Shown here: piece by piece, positions 20,912 to 33,868 of the stretch | How the letters are laid out: each line of letters opens with the position of its first letter | Position numbering within the stretch: the first letter of the stretch is position 1 | Assembly (NCBI GenBank): GCA_018417955.1 | Contig: JACTVC010000020.1 | Location: 744,001-808,000, forward strand | DNA: 64,000 nucleotides | From: Laccaria trichodermophora | Taxonomy: Eukaryota; Basidiomycota; Agaricomycetes; Agaricales; Hydnangiaceae | Direction of reading: 5' to 3' | Program-made: the position numbers and the translations under genes | Notes under the pieces: model-generated | Told to the model about the DNA's origin: nothing | The model's input: the letters and a program-made list of their open reading frames with translations, nothing else | Database searches by the model: none

Positions 20912-23658
20912 ATGCACATCCCCCCGGGACCCGCATACCTATTATGCCTATTGCCCACCTTCCTTGTGCCCTCCGCGATCGTCTATGGAACATTCGCGGT
21001 ACTGGATCGGAAGCGGTTGTCATGTGAAATTCCCTATTGGGTCGTCCTTACACTCTCGATACTTGCCCGGCCCATTCTCTTCGTTTTCTGGAGATATTAC
21101 ACGCGATTCCAGAACAAGAGACATGCAGCTGCTCTTGGAGCCGAGGTGATGCCTTACGTTGAAGAGTGCCCACGACTTGGTGGTTTCACAACGATGAAGC
21201 TTCTGATTAATAATTTCAAGTTCGGGTATGTCGGTGAGTACTTGTTGTCTGACTTCTCCCCATACATCTCCTTTTCTAAAATCAAAGTGGCTAGACGATA
21301 TATTCCTCGAGTGGAAAAAACAATATGGGAACACCTTTGAAATGCGGTTCCCAACGGACAGTCGGGTGATTATCTTGAAATCAAATTGCTGAGGCGACGC
21401 TGACCATCGCATTTAGATCGTCACTTTTGAACCGGATCATGTCAAAGTCCGTCGTGTGTCCCTTGCTTCTTATCGAGGCAGTGCTCATGCTTATGTTGTT
21501 AGGCTATCCTTGCGACACAATTTGACGCTTTTGACAAAGGTAGGTACCACTTGTTAAAGACTGAAAAGAGACGCATATATTTGCCTATTTTGCAGGTCCA
21601 ATATTTATTGATCAAATGAACTCTCTTCTGGGGACGGGCGTCTTTAATGCTGACGGTACGCTTCGCGATTTTTTTGTCGCAAGTATTTTTTTTCTCATAA
21701 TGGAGACGCAGGCGATATGTGGAAGTACGCTTCTTATTTTTAATTTACTGCTTAACATCGAAATAACGAAGCGACTAGATTCCACAGGCAAATAACCCGT
21801 CCATTTTTTAGCAGAGAACGCATTTCAGATTTTGATACATTCGATGCGCACGCCAACGACGCACTGACACAAGCAAAAATTAGGTTATCCGAAGGGTATC
21901 CAATCGATTTCCAGGTAGTACCTTCCTTCTTTCTCCCCCGTCACCTCTAATCATAATTTTCTCCGTCACCTTCAATCAATGAAATTAAGGACCTCGTCTC
22001 GCGATTCACCCTCGACTCGGCGACCCAATTCCTATTCGGCAACGACGTCCGCTCACTCTCCGCCGGACTTTCCTACCCCGCCTATTCCCCACTCTCAGAC
22101 TCCCCCGAATTCGTCAACCACCCATCAAACGTATTCGCGGACGCTTTTCTAGCAGGCCAGATTCAGGCGGCTCTACGTACCCGACTGGGTCCGAATTGGC
22201 CTTTGGGAGAGTTTTGGAAGGATAAGATTAAACCCCTTAGGGAAGTTGTTGATCGGTTTGTTGAGCCGCTTATGTGTGATGCGTTGGCGAAGAAGCAGCT
22301 GAAGGAGAAGGAGGTGGGTGATGTTAAGGTTGAGGATGATTCGGTGACTTTGTTGGAACATCTCGTTAATCACACTCAAGGTGAGTGGCTCTCTCATAAT
22401 GCTAGGGCATCGATTCTGATTGGGAATAGACACAAAGATTTTAAAGGACGAGGTATGTGCCCATTTTAGTTCAGATGAGTGATTTTTAAACTGGCGTTTT
22501 AGCTCATCAACCTCCTCGTTGCGGGACGCGATACCGTAAGTCCCGGCCTTGATTTTTCTTGCTCTAAGAGAGAGACTCACGAATAAATAAAAAAACAGAC
22601 AGCGTGTACTCTAACGTTCGCGTTTTACATGTTAGCTGAACATCCGAAAATCGCGGACCGTCTCCGCGCGGAAATATTCGCCAAGGTGGGGCCGACTAAC
22701 CGACCGACTTATGAGGATATGCGAGATATGAAGTATTTAAGGGCGTTTATTAACGGTTTGAAAAGGCGTTCATCTGTTGTTTCTTGTGCTTACTTTTTAA
22801 TATATAGAGGTGCTCAGGCTTTATCCTGCTGTGTGAGTTATCACTTTTGCCTCGTATTATTTATTCACAGGCTCATTCGGGGCGTTGGACAGACCTTTCG
22901 ATAGCAGGCGAGTCCTACACCTTTTCTCAGAATCCGCGTAGCCACTGATCATACTATCCGCATCAGAATGTCCAATAAAGCGGCAGTATGGACTTCAAAA
23001 GCACCAGGATCAAAAGCATTCTACGTCCCCGCTAACACTAGGGTACTATACGGCGTATTCTTAATGCACCGAAGGACGGATTTGTGGGGCCCTGATGGTA
23101 TGTTCATTTCTTCTCTTCACTTGACGCATACTTTTCCTGACCTCCAAAAAATCTGTTTTAGCGCTCGAATTCGATCCAGACCGATTCCTAGACGAGAGAG
23201 TACACAAATATTTAACGCCCAATCCATACATATTCACTCCGTTTAATGCGGGACCTAGGATATGTCTTGGTCAACAGGTTCGTCTTTTCTCTTTCTTTCC
23301 CTCTTGCTTTATTGAAATTCTTATGATCATGATTACAAATAAACAGTTCGCGTACCAAGAAGCATCCTTCTTCTTAATCCGACTCTTACAGCAATTCACC
23401 GGGTTCAGTCTAGCGCCTGACGCTCAGCCCGAGGCGACTAGGCCACCTGAGAGTTGGAAGGGGTGTGCGGGGTCAAAGGGGGGTACGAAGGTGTGGCCGG
23501 GGTTGCATTTGACGATGTATGTTCGGGTGAGTTGTTTTTCTCTTTCCTTTTTTTTACTTGCATATGTTTGACGCGTTTGAATTTGTTTGATTTGATAGGG
23601 TGGACTTTGGGTGAGGATGGAAGAGTTGAAGCTTGAGAGTAGCGCTGCTGCGATTTAA
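20912..23658 (+). CDS. cytochrome P450, CYP63-like
   Basis: Membrane-bound haem monooxygenase. The start at 20912 gives a hydrophobic anchor ([18 protein letters not shown] and a second segment [17 protein letters not shown]). Landmarks in order: [25 protein letters not shown]-like [33 protein letters not shown], the I-helix oxygen-binding motif LVAGRDTT split by an intron, the ExxR helix EVLRLYPAV (about 22808-22832), the 15 nt exon [19 protein letters not shown], and the haem loop [17 protein letters not shown] with its Cys ligand. The end is [10 protein letters not shown]. The long region before the I-helix and the wording of these motifs fit CYP63, a basidiomycete family linked to oxidation of alkanes and aromatics. 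One intron (22908-22966) starts with GC. Confidence 0.9.
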
Positions 23659-23822
23659 ACAATGTAACTCGGTCAATCTTAAGTTTTGTATCATCTGAAA
23701 CTGTATATGTTTATTCGAGGAACCGCAGTAAGCGGGTTCTTTTGAGTTGTACAAAATTTATGTGCAGTACCTAAATACGATGAGACGCTCCCTTGATAAC
23801 GCGGAAGAGAGAAAAACGGGAC

Positions 23823-26191
<2,369 letters not shown>

Positions 26192-26750
26192 ATGCCACCC
26201 GTTGCGACGCCCAGCCAAAGTCAGGCTACCCTCAAAGCCAGAAGCGAAAGATATCAGGCTACGGCTGCGCTTGGAAGGCGGGGCTTGGAGCATCGCCAGG
26301 TGCCCACCGTCGATTTCAGAATTCGTGTACTGCCGCGTTTTTTTTTGCTCCCTGTCACTCACGCTTCCATCTGACCGGCAGACTGAAACTCCAGATACCC
26401 ACCTATCCACGACCTTCACATGCACAGAAACGCTCAGAGGGCGTCTCACTCCTTATCCCCACTCCCCACACCTCTACGTCCTCGATTTCATCGATGAGGA
26501 CGGGATGCGCGTCAATGACGCCGTGAATGTTGGAGTCTACGACGCCGGCTTCTTTGGCGATGGCAAACTCACCGAGATGATGCCACTCGGAAGCACGCCA
26601 TTGAACCGGTGGACCACTGATCTCTATGTGTTGAACCCAGGACGTGTTTGCAACATCCGGCTGCGTGACTCCGGTGTCCTTGTTCACAGAATCTCGTTCA
26701 CCTACGATCCCCCTAGCACCAAATATAACATCAACCTTCACACTCTGTAA
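26192..26750 (+). CDS. small hypothetical protein
   Basis: The convincing part is the last ~120 codons (about 26390-26750): RGRLTPYPHSPHLYVLDFID, EDGMRVNDAVNVGVYDAGFF, WTTDLYVLNPGRVCNIRLRD and a C-terminus KYNINLHTL, followed by TAA. That frame has no ATG at its 5' end, so a first exon is expected. The ATG at 26192 (MPPVATPSQSQ) in another frame, joined by an intron ending near TGACCGGCAG, is a plausible but unproven choice. The sequence alternates like a beta-rich domain. No family recognised. Confidence 0.45.
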
Positions 26751-27279
26751 AAACGAAAGTCAAGGAAGTCCAAACTCTGAGTCGTGGTTAGTCGTCTCCG
26801 CGTCAGTGTAGTTTGAGTGTAGTCATGTAATTATACCAGGTTCTTTAGTTGTGCACAACGTCCGTTAAGTACTCCAATAATGTTTGAGATTCACAAGTCA
26901 TTTCAACTTAGGGAAGTAAAAACACTTAGATTGAGTGAAAAATTAAAATGCCTCCGACAGCCGAAGCAAAATCATAATCTGAATGCTGGGGGCCCTTCTC
27001 GTCCAGCTGCGACGATGTACTTAGTTAACGGGTGGTTCGTCGAGAGGCACTGATCGACCTTGATCACGATATCTACTAGTGCTAGTGCGCTGTTTTTTTA
27101 TGCGCCTCGAGGCTCCCGCTCGGGATTGTCGCCTGTGATTCCCAACCCGGCGCAGAAACTTCGGTGCGACTTTGGGTGACTGGGAATCGCGGCTCACCTT
27201 GTTTTGCTTACACTTCATATTCCTGGTCAGAAATGCATGTACATTGTAAGTCTTTTATTGAAATTTACAGATTGTCGGA
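26751..27279. other. intergenic, no gene seen
   Basis: 528 bp between two gene 3' ends. Around 27138-27190 an imperfect inverted pair (GATTCCCAACCC and TTGGGTGACTGGGAATC) could form a hairpin, but it has no tRNA or known RNA features. Confidence 0.4.
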
Positions 27280-29062
27280 TTAAGCTTCTTTACTCCAATT
27301 GTTTTTACCATAATCAGGAGAAAAACGCGGATCCCCCATAGGCCATGATCTCGCGAGGACAGCCACTTCCTCTTCTGTTAGCAATGTAAACTCTGCCGAG
27401 AAAGCTGCCAGCAAGTTGTCTAACGCCGTATGGGAGGGTGCAGGTCGGCCTTCAGAGACAAGAATGTCAATGAAAGATTTGAGATCATGGATGTCGTAGG
27501 TTATAGATGCGTTTGAGTTCTTGCCCTTCACACTACCAGCAAGATCATTTGTGAGGAGCCGGAAAAAGGCGTAACGCTTGAGCTTGAGTCTTCCATGATA
27601 GCTATCGAATGAGTCTGTCACCTTCCACACCAAGTGCCACCCATCACTCAGAGAGGGACTCAAGCGGTCGAGGCAGATAGGGACTGTCCGCTCTGCCCAT
27701 GGGCTACCTTCCTTCCTCAACACCGATGCGTAAGCAGCCTGCGCCGCATACCTTGCGGATAGTTCGTAATCGGCACGGGAATTGTTAAGCGATCCAAGCA
27801 AGTCCGTGAGCGCTTGAACAATTTGCCCAGGAGTATAGTAGGGAAGAGAAACTGCACAGGCATGTGGCTGGGTTATCCTCGTGTTATCGCATAAGATATG
27901 AGTGAAGGCCACAGGCCGGTCTCGGATGTTCTTCCATTGTAAAAAGAGTGGATGGACGATTGCTTCGACGGAATAAAATAAAATAAAATTGGATTGTCGG
28001 TGAGCAATTCGGCCATCTCTGAGTCTGTTACAGATGTATCAAGAAGGACAAGTTTCCGCAGGGTTGGTTTGTCGGACAAGATTTCAAGAACGGTGGTCTT
28101 GGTGACATTGTGATTTCGAGAGAGGCAGAGACTTTCAATATTCGCCAGCTCCGAGACAAGTTTAACTACTTGCTCAGAGGTCAACTTAGCCCACTGAGAC
28201 AGATCGAGTTCTTTAGGGGTCAATGTACTGTCGAACGAAATTAACGTTGCTACGAGCTCAATAGCGCCGTCGGGTAGTGAGATCCTCTTTTGAAGGGCAT
28301 TTTTTATCAAGGCGGCTTTGCCTGGCATGTCAAGCAATACCTCAAGAGCTTCAATTTCACCGACTTCCATCCAGAGCGGCAATGGTTGCAAGAACGTCTT
28401 TTTCCGTCAAATCAATTTGCTCTGAAAAGCATCATTGTGTCAGATCGAATGAACGAGTTGGGTTTGCCTCACTTTTCTCGTCAGCGGATAGAGCCTCTTC
28501 ACGATCTGGCTCGGGATAGTAACATCGGACATACTTCTCTGCATTGAAAGGTCTGAAAGGGGGTGGAAAGCCTACCCCTCTAGAGATGGTCATGAAGCAA
28601 TAAGAAGCATTTTCGGGATCAGTCACGTCGAAAACAGTGATTCCATCGTCATTGTCTTGACAAACCGATATGAGACTCGTTGCACAAAAAAAGGGTGGAA
28701 ATACTCACCGCCCTTGCCACTGCCCATCTGCGCGGATTCATAATGCCCATTCGTATTGTATTCCTTGCCGGGTGTAAGGTCGACCGTCCAGGCTGTTGCT
28801 AGTAAAAACAAGCTGTACGGACAAGGCACGTGCAGAGATGTAGCGTTGTCGAAATTCGGACTTCTTCTCGGATGATCTGAACATTGTCCTTTTGTTTAGC
28901 GAGGGTGAGGAAACGGCGGGCGGCTTTCAGAGGAAGGCGGCCATAGCACCACTGGTGGTGCAATGCGGCAATGCAACGATAGTAACGAGTCTTTCCAGGA
29001 GTCTTCTCGAGGGCCTTTGAGTTCACGCGAGCGATGAGAAACACCTGGTGCCTTTGGCCCAT
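27280..29062 (-). pseudogene. LRR-like family, copy B, with two frameshifts
   Basis: Paralogue of the gene at 7591-9482 with the same exon order. It starts MGQRHQVFLIARV at 29062; introns lie at equivalent places with GTGAGT and GTGAGG donors. Two breaks are seen against copy A. Near 28853-28858 one base is missing (copy A CTTCGAAATTTT, copy B GTCCGAATTTCG), moving NFDNATS out of frame. Near 27968-27990 an ATTTT-type repeat has one 5-base unit more than the space in copy A allows, moving VEAIVHPLF out of frame. The breaks add up to +4, so they do not cancel. The rest is well preserved (DNDDGITVFDVTDPENASYC; KELDLSQW; PYYTPGQIVQALTDLL; GYG to SKEA end), pointing to recent loss. Confidence 0.8.
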
Positions 29063-29302
29063 TACTGAAATGGGTATGGTCAAGAAACAAGTTGAAGTGG
29101 AGGCAGCCAATGTTTGGCACTTTTATAGGGGCTCGGAAGTTGCCAATATCTGCTTCGTGACTCATTACCAACTCATTACTGTCGTTTCCATAATTCCGTG
29201 AACACGTCCCTCCAAAGTTTTATCGTCAGTTCGTTCAACTTCGTTCGCCCCTCTGTACTCTAATCTACTTATAAACTAATCTGAATCTCAATTTCTACCA
29301 GA
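29063..29302. promoter_or_regulatory. divergent promoter region, copy B / RNase H gene
   Basis: 240 bp between the two start codons. Pyrimidine-rich tracts lie upstream of the RNase H start (TACTCTAATCTACTTATAAAC). No defined site can be called. Confidence 0.4.
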
Positions 29303-30051
29303 ATGGGACATCCGAATATCGAACAGCGCAAATTCAACTTTTGCCCAACTCTCGCTGGCCGCGACCTGGAGCACCTCATAACCCAATGTCCTATGTGCAC
29401 TCGCTTCTTTGCCGCTTGCTGTTCCCATCAATCATACGGTGGCGATTTGGCTTTACCCAACAAACGAGTTTGCCACCACTTCCAACTTGTCTTTATCGAT
29501 GGCGCGTGTTCCAACAATGGTCGGGACGATGCTAAAGCTGGGCTGGGTATCACCATCGGCGACGATGAAGAATGCTGCTGGAGTATTGCTGTGAAAGATG
29601 CGGTAGACCCAGTTGGACCCAGAACTAGTCAACGTGCCGAGTTGTTGGCGGCGATAGAAGGTTTGAAGCAATTGGAGACTTCGAATCGACTTCGAAAGGG
29701 GGAGAGCCGCCACAAGCCACCCCGCCGCGACACAGACACTCTGGGTCCTACCTACATCGTCGTGGCCGATTCTGAGTACGTTGTGAAAGGGATCACAGAA
29801 TGGTTTCCCACTTGGCGTGTACGTCTTCCATAACTTACTCCCCAGATCGCTCATGAATGGATTGTTTTTTACAGGTCAAAAACTGGCGTACGGCAGCTGG
29901 AAAACAACCTACGAACCTGGACTTATTTCGGAAGCTGGATGAGGTTACCGCGAGCTTGGAGAAGAACGGCATCGCAGTTGGCTTCTGGCACATACCAAGG
30001 GCATACAACCACAAGGCTGATCACCTGGCGAAGCTTGCAACTGCTGTTTAA
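29303..30051 (+). CDS. ribonuclease H type I domain protein
   Basis: Cleaves the RNA strand of RNA-DNA hybrids. Two exons, 29303-29818 and 29875-30051 (56 nt intron), give 230 residues. The catalytic acidic set is visible: D66 in FIDGACSNNG, E113 in SQRAELLAAIEGL, D156 in VVADSEYVVKGITEW, and D221 with the nearby His in NHKADHLAKLA. Before the domain, residues 14-58 hold several Cys and His residues (FNFCPTLAG, CPMC, CCSH, VCHHF) that could bind zinc; that is inference. No reverse transcriptase or integrase sequence surrounds it, so it is treated as a host gene. It is head-to-head with the broken LRR-like copy B. Confidence 0.9.
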
Positions 30052-30239
30052 TGTTTAACAGTTTCTCATCGTAACCAGTGTCCACCTTTCAAAGCTGGAT
30101 TAATAATTCGTTTTATTATAAGTTTGTTATACTTGTAAACTTATCTTCGTACTTTTATGAAGTCCTAAGCTGCCCACCGAGTTGATATCCAATGAACTTA
30201 GGGTTGACGAACTTACTCTGAAGGAGCAGCAGAAAACTC

Positions 30240-31335
30240 ACCTCATCGTTGAATTGCAGTACCATGCACCGTTTGACGAGCTTATCATTTTGCTTTCAGC
30301 TGCAACGTCAAGCTGGCCATAATACGGCCAGTCCGGTTCGGTAAGGAGCATTCCTTTGCTGTACTGCCAACCTCTCACGGTGTCCTCGTCAACGACCAAC
30401 AACAAGCTAACCACCCTGCGCACTGCGCTCACGAACACCGCCCTTTTTTGCACCTGCATCGCGAGCCTTCATGCCCTTCACTGATTGAGCTTCCACACAG
30501 CTCATGATGAGCATTTCAGCACATCCACCACAGAGCACAGCGGGTCTCCTCGAAACGTAAAGAGCATCGTACAAGGATCTCTCAGCCTCGTCTACCATTT
30601 GGTTTGTAGATACACGGAGAACGACGGTGCAGGTTTCACCAGCGGCCACTTCGGAGAATTCAATGAGCTGCAAGAAATGCGAAATGAAGGACGAAAAGCA
30701 CCTTGTCATCTCCAATCATGACCTCCTCAACCAACTCGCACTGGACGAGCCTGACCAGATCCGGTCGGTCGAAGGTGCTTGCAATTTCAACCCCAGTGAC
30801 GAGCGACAACCATTCCAAGCCCTCAAAGTCGGCATGTTCAATGATCATGATACCTGTTTCGGTGAGGAGGGACTCGGGGTAGTTGTAGATGAGCTGCCAG
30901 CTTGTTCACGACGCAGTTAATTCCGTGCAGTGCGATGGCGTCGACCTTGGCCTTCATTTCTTTCCTGCGAGGAGTCAGCTGGGTGGTATAAGAGAGGAAT
31001 TCTAGATGTGAATGCACTCTCTTAGCATGTGCTGTCCACCTTCACCGTGACGCGAGTGCCAAAGATCTTGATTTTGTCGGTGTCCATTGCTAGAGTCGAG
31101 GTTACCAAGATCGAACTCCGTCGACGTCCGTACAGGTGTTTGCAATGAGAGTCTTGAGTATTCTCCATCCGCTTCGGTGAATCTACTGTGATACTTAGTT
31201 TTCTCCAGGATGAACGTGAATTTCATTGATCTCTATGCCAGAACTTCAGTCTAACGCTGCTCAAGTTGGCAAGAACATACCTTCAGCCGTATAACAGCAT
31301 CAACCGCCAGGTTTTCAAAGTAGTTCTTGTCTTGT
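30240..31335 (-). pseudogene. CCT2: CCT2 (TCP-1 beta) pseudogene, larger copy
   Basis: Read leftward from 31335: FENLAVDAVIRLK, a decayed block matching the DEGFILDKTIG / SPKR region, AMDTDKIKIFGTRVTVKVDS (about 31090-31035), [20 protein letters not shown] (about 30960-30905), the [15 protein letters not shown] block out of frame after a 2-base gain, [34 protein letters not shown], then [36 protein letters not shown] and GGCAEMLIMSCVEAQSVKG. Stops and frame changes make it non-functional. Introns are present, so it came from DNA duplication. Its 5' end faces the DUF6697 copy at 31509. Confidence 0.85.
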
Positions 31336-31508
31336 TAGAGGACGTTTGTGGAGAGTGATGATATTCAGCACTTCTAAGTCGAAACGGGCCAAGTCGAGAC
31401 CTGTTCACAAACGCGTCCAAGTCAAAACTCTCACGGTTGCCTAATCGAGTTCACGTCGACGCGTCGAGCCTGTTCGTCTGTCTCGACCACGACGCGTACA
31501 CCCGAACT

Positions 31509-33663
31509 ATGGAGGTCAAGAATGAAGACGAGAAAAAGTTCAATATCAATGGAGTTCGTTGTTGATACTCCATGCTTTGTGCTTTTAACTAACCCACTGC
31601 AGCTTAAGGAGGAAGAGGACCGGAAACTTCAAGTTGGCCACTATTCAGATACTCTTAAGGCCGAATTCCAAGAGGACGTGAAGGTCAACCGTGCTTTAAA
31701 AGTAAAGCCAGAAGACTGGAAAGGCATTATCAAGGTGCCTGCTTCACCTTCTCAGCATCTACTAATTGTTAGAGTTGACAAACCGACGTAGGGTGAACTT
31801 TCTGACAATAAGTCGGCTTTGTCCACTGTGACCGGTGGACCAATGGTATGTATAGAACTGCCCCATGCGTAGTTGATTCATATTAGAAGCAGGAAACCGA
31901 TTTAATACCCGGTCCACAGCAGTCAGCTCTTTCACTCGACGATGACGATATTGACGTCAACGACTTTCCGGTAAGTTATTCAGCTCTGAGGTTGCTTCTG
32001 GACAATCATGACTATTTTCAGATTGGTCCTGTTGAAGAGCCATATGATGATAATATCGACGTTAACGACTTCCCGGTACGTTATTTAGCTCTGAGGTTAC
32101 GTCTAGACATTCACAATTCTGTTCAGAACGGTCCTGTCGAAGAGCCCTATAGGGCTGATGACGATATCAACGTCAACAACTTCCCGGTAAGTGGCTCATC
32201 TTCAAGCTTTGACAAACGGTTACAATTATTTTCAGATTGGTCATGTTGAGCCAATGGCATGTGGTGCTGATGACAGCCCCATGGAAGATGTCGACAACGG
32301 TTTTCAAGGTGAACATCTCAAAACGCATCTGGCTGTTGCTGTCAAGGAAGAATTGCGAGATGATATTTCCCTTCTCAATCCTCGACCTGCAATGCGACCA
32401 CGTTTGGAATTCGATGGTGTCTTATTGCCATCTCTGGCTGAAGTTCGTCAACGGTGGGCCTCGGAGGCGAATCCGACCCAGGTAAACTCTTTAGACGAAG
32501 TTGAGGAGATGAATAAAAAGGTTGAGTCTTGGCGGAATGTTTGTCCTTTTCTTCTTCTTGAATATTGGTTACTGTCAAACTGATATTTGCCGCTAGCCCA
32601 AAATGAAGAAGCAAGAAGACCTTGTGATGGATCCAGGAGTGACCAGTAGACGTCTCCTCGCTGCTGGAATTCATTTTGTAGATCTCGAGCTTGAGGATGA
32701 GCTCAAGGATGTCATGGTTTCACGTAAATTCATGGCGATGAGGTTTGGTGGCAGCGCGCAAGAGACCACTCCGAATATATCGAAGGCGAACTTCAATAAA
32801 CATGGTTTTGACAACTTCATGTACTGCAATACAGACGCTCACTCAATGGCGCCAGAGATTCCAGGGGCTGGTGGCCTTTTTTTCAACCCTGATCATATAC
32901 CAGGTTTTACAGGAATCAAGTACCGCCTTTTTACCAGGATCCAGAGAACCCCCAAGGCCTTGTGGACATATGTAGGAGAATATGAAGCACTTGTATCTCA
33001 GTCACTATCGAAAGCGGAGTGGAATGAACAAACAAACAGGGTTGGTGATACTATATTATATTTCTGCACTTTAGGAATTTACTACCCCGATTTCTAGGTC
33101 AAATCTACTTGGGCTCACATGATCTTCAAGAAGGACTGGGGGTCCAATGTTCGTTTACGGATTTTCACTCGAAAAAAGCATAATGTTCGCACTCCAACAG
33201 AAGAGCAGCTGGAGAAGGTCTGGGATTCAGGAGAGTACAAGGGGAGAGTGACTGCTGGTGAGATACAGGCAGCATTTGATTGTGGTGAAGAAGTGAGTTT
33301 TTATTTCATTTCTATTCTCATGGTATTAATTCTTTATAGGTCCTTCATGTCTGGGCGATGAAATGTGTTGGGTTCGACAAGTCCCTTCAACGTCAAATCA
33401 ATGAAGAGCTCAAGACCTGGGATTCCTTGGAGACCTCTCGCAAAACCAACAAAAAAAAGGTAGTTCGTGGGGTTAAAAGAAAGCGTGGTAAACATGAGAG
33501 CGATGAGGGGGAGGATAGTAAAGGCAAGGATGAAGAGGAGGAAGTTGACTTGGAGTCGGAGGATGAAGATGGATGGGAAAATGACCAGAAGGTGGATTCA
33601 GAGGTAACTGATTTGCAATACCGGAGTAGGGGAACACGATCTAGGCCTATCCATATCTCGTAG
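31509..33663 (+). CDS. DUF6697-type protein, copy 2, with a repeated exon-intron unit
   Basis: Start ATG 31509 (MEVKNEDEKKFNING). Exons join in phase through KEEEDRKLQVGHYSDTLKAE, GELSDNKSALSTVTGG, three acidic exons (see separate entry), KEELRDDISLLNPRPAM, RPRLEFDGVLLPSLAEVRQR and the conserved domain DPGVTSRRLLAAGI...FMAMRFGGSAQETTP...FMYCNTDAHSMAPEIPGAGG...YVGEYEALVSQSLSKAEWNE...WAHMIFKKDWGSNV...VTAGEIQAAFDCGEE...MKCVGFDKSLQRQINEELK. Unlike copy 1 it ends with a tail of ~80 residues, first basic (KKKVVRGVKRKRGK, a nuclear-signal-like run), then acidic (KDEEEEVDLESEDEDG), finishing SRPIHIS. A nuclear role is inferred from the tail only. Domain name DUF6697 is from memory. Confidence 0.72.
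31930..32245 (+). repeat. tandem exon-intron units inside the DUF6697 gene
   Basis: Three consecutive exons end in the same words: DDDDIDVNDFP, IGPVEEPYDDNIDVNDFP and NGPVEEPYRADDDINVNNFP, followed by IGHVEPMACGADD. They are separated by introns of 51, 51 and 49 nt; the first two are themselves similar (GTAAGTTATTCAGCTCTGAG / GTACGTTATTTAGCTCTGAG). The two internal exons are 54 and 60 nt and all junctions are phase 0, so adding or losing a unit keeps frame. Copy 1 at 14,535-14,620 has one such unit. Confidence 0.85.
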
Positions 33664-33868
33664 ATTTTGTTTCATAATTCATTGCCTCAATTTCGACGAG
33701 TTGTCGACGGATCACGGCGTGTGTGTCAAAGTCAACCGAAACAAACATTGATTATGCCACAACGCCAGCACACCAACACGTCCGCCATTTTACTCTCGAT
33801 CACCACATTCCCTCCTGAGGACCTCAGTGATCACCGAATACGCAGGTCTTGCGTAGTTTCTAGCCGAT

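Noticed and set aside
27130..27195. Hairpin that might be a structured RNA or tRNA
   Set aside because: No tRNA arms or conserved boxes; a single imperfect inverted pair is weak evidence.
29303..30051. RNase H as part of a retrotransposon
   Set aside because: No reverse transcriptase, integrase or LTR nearby, and the gene has its own intron and start.
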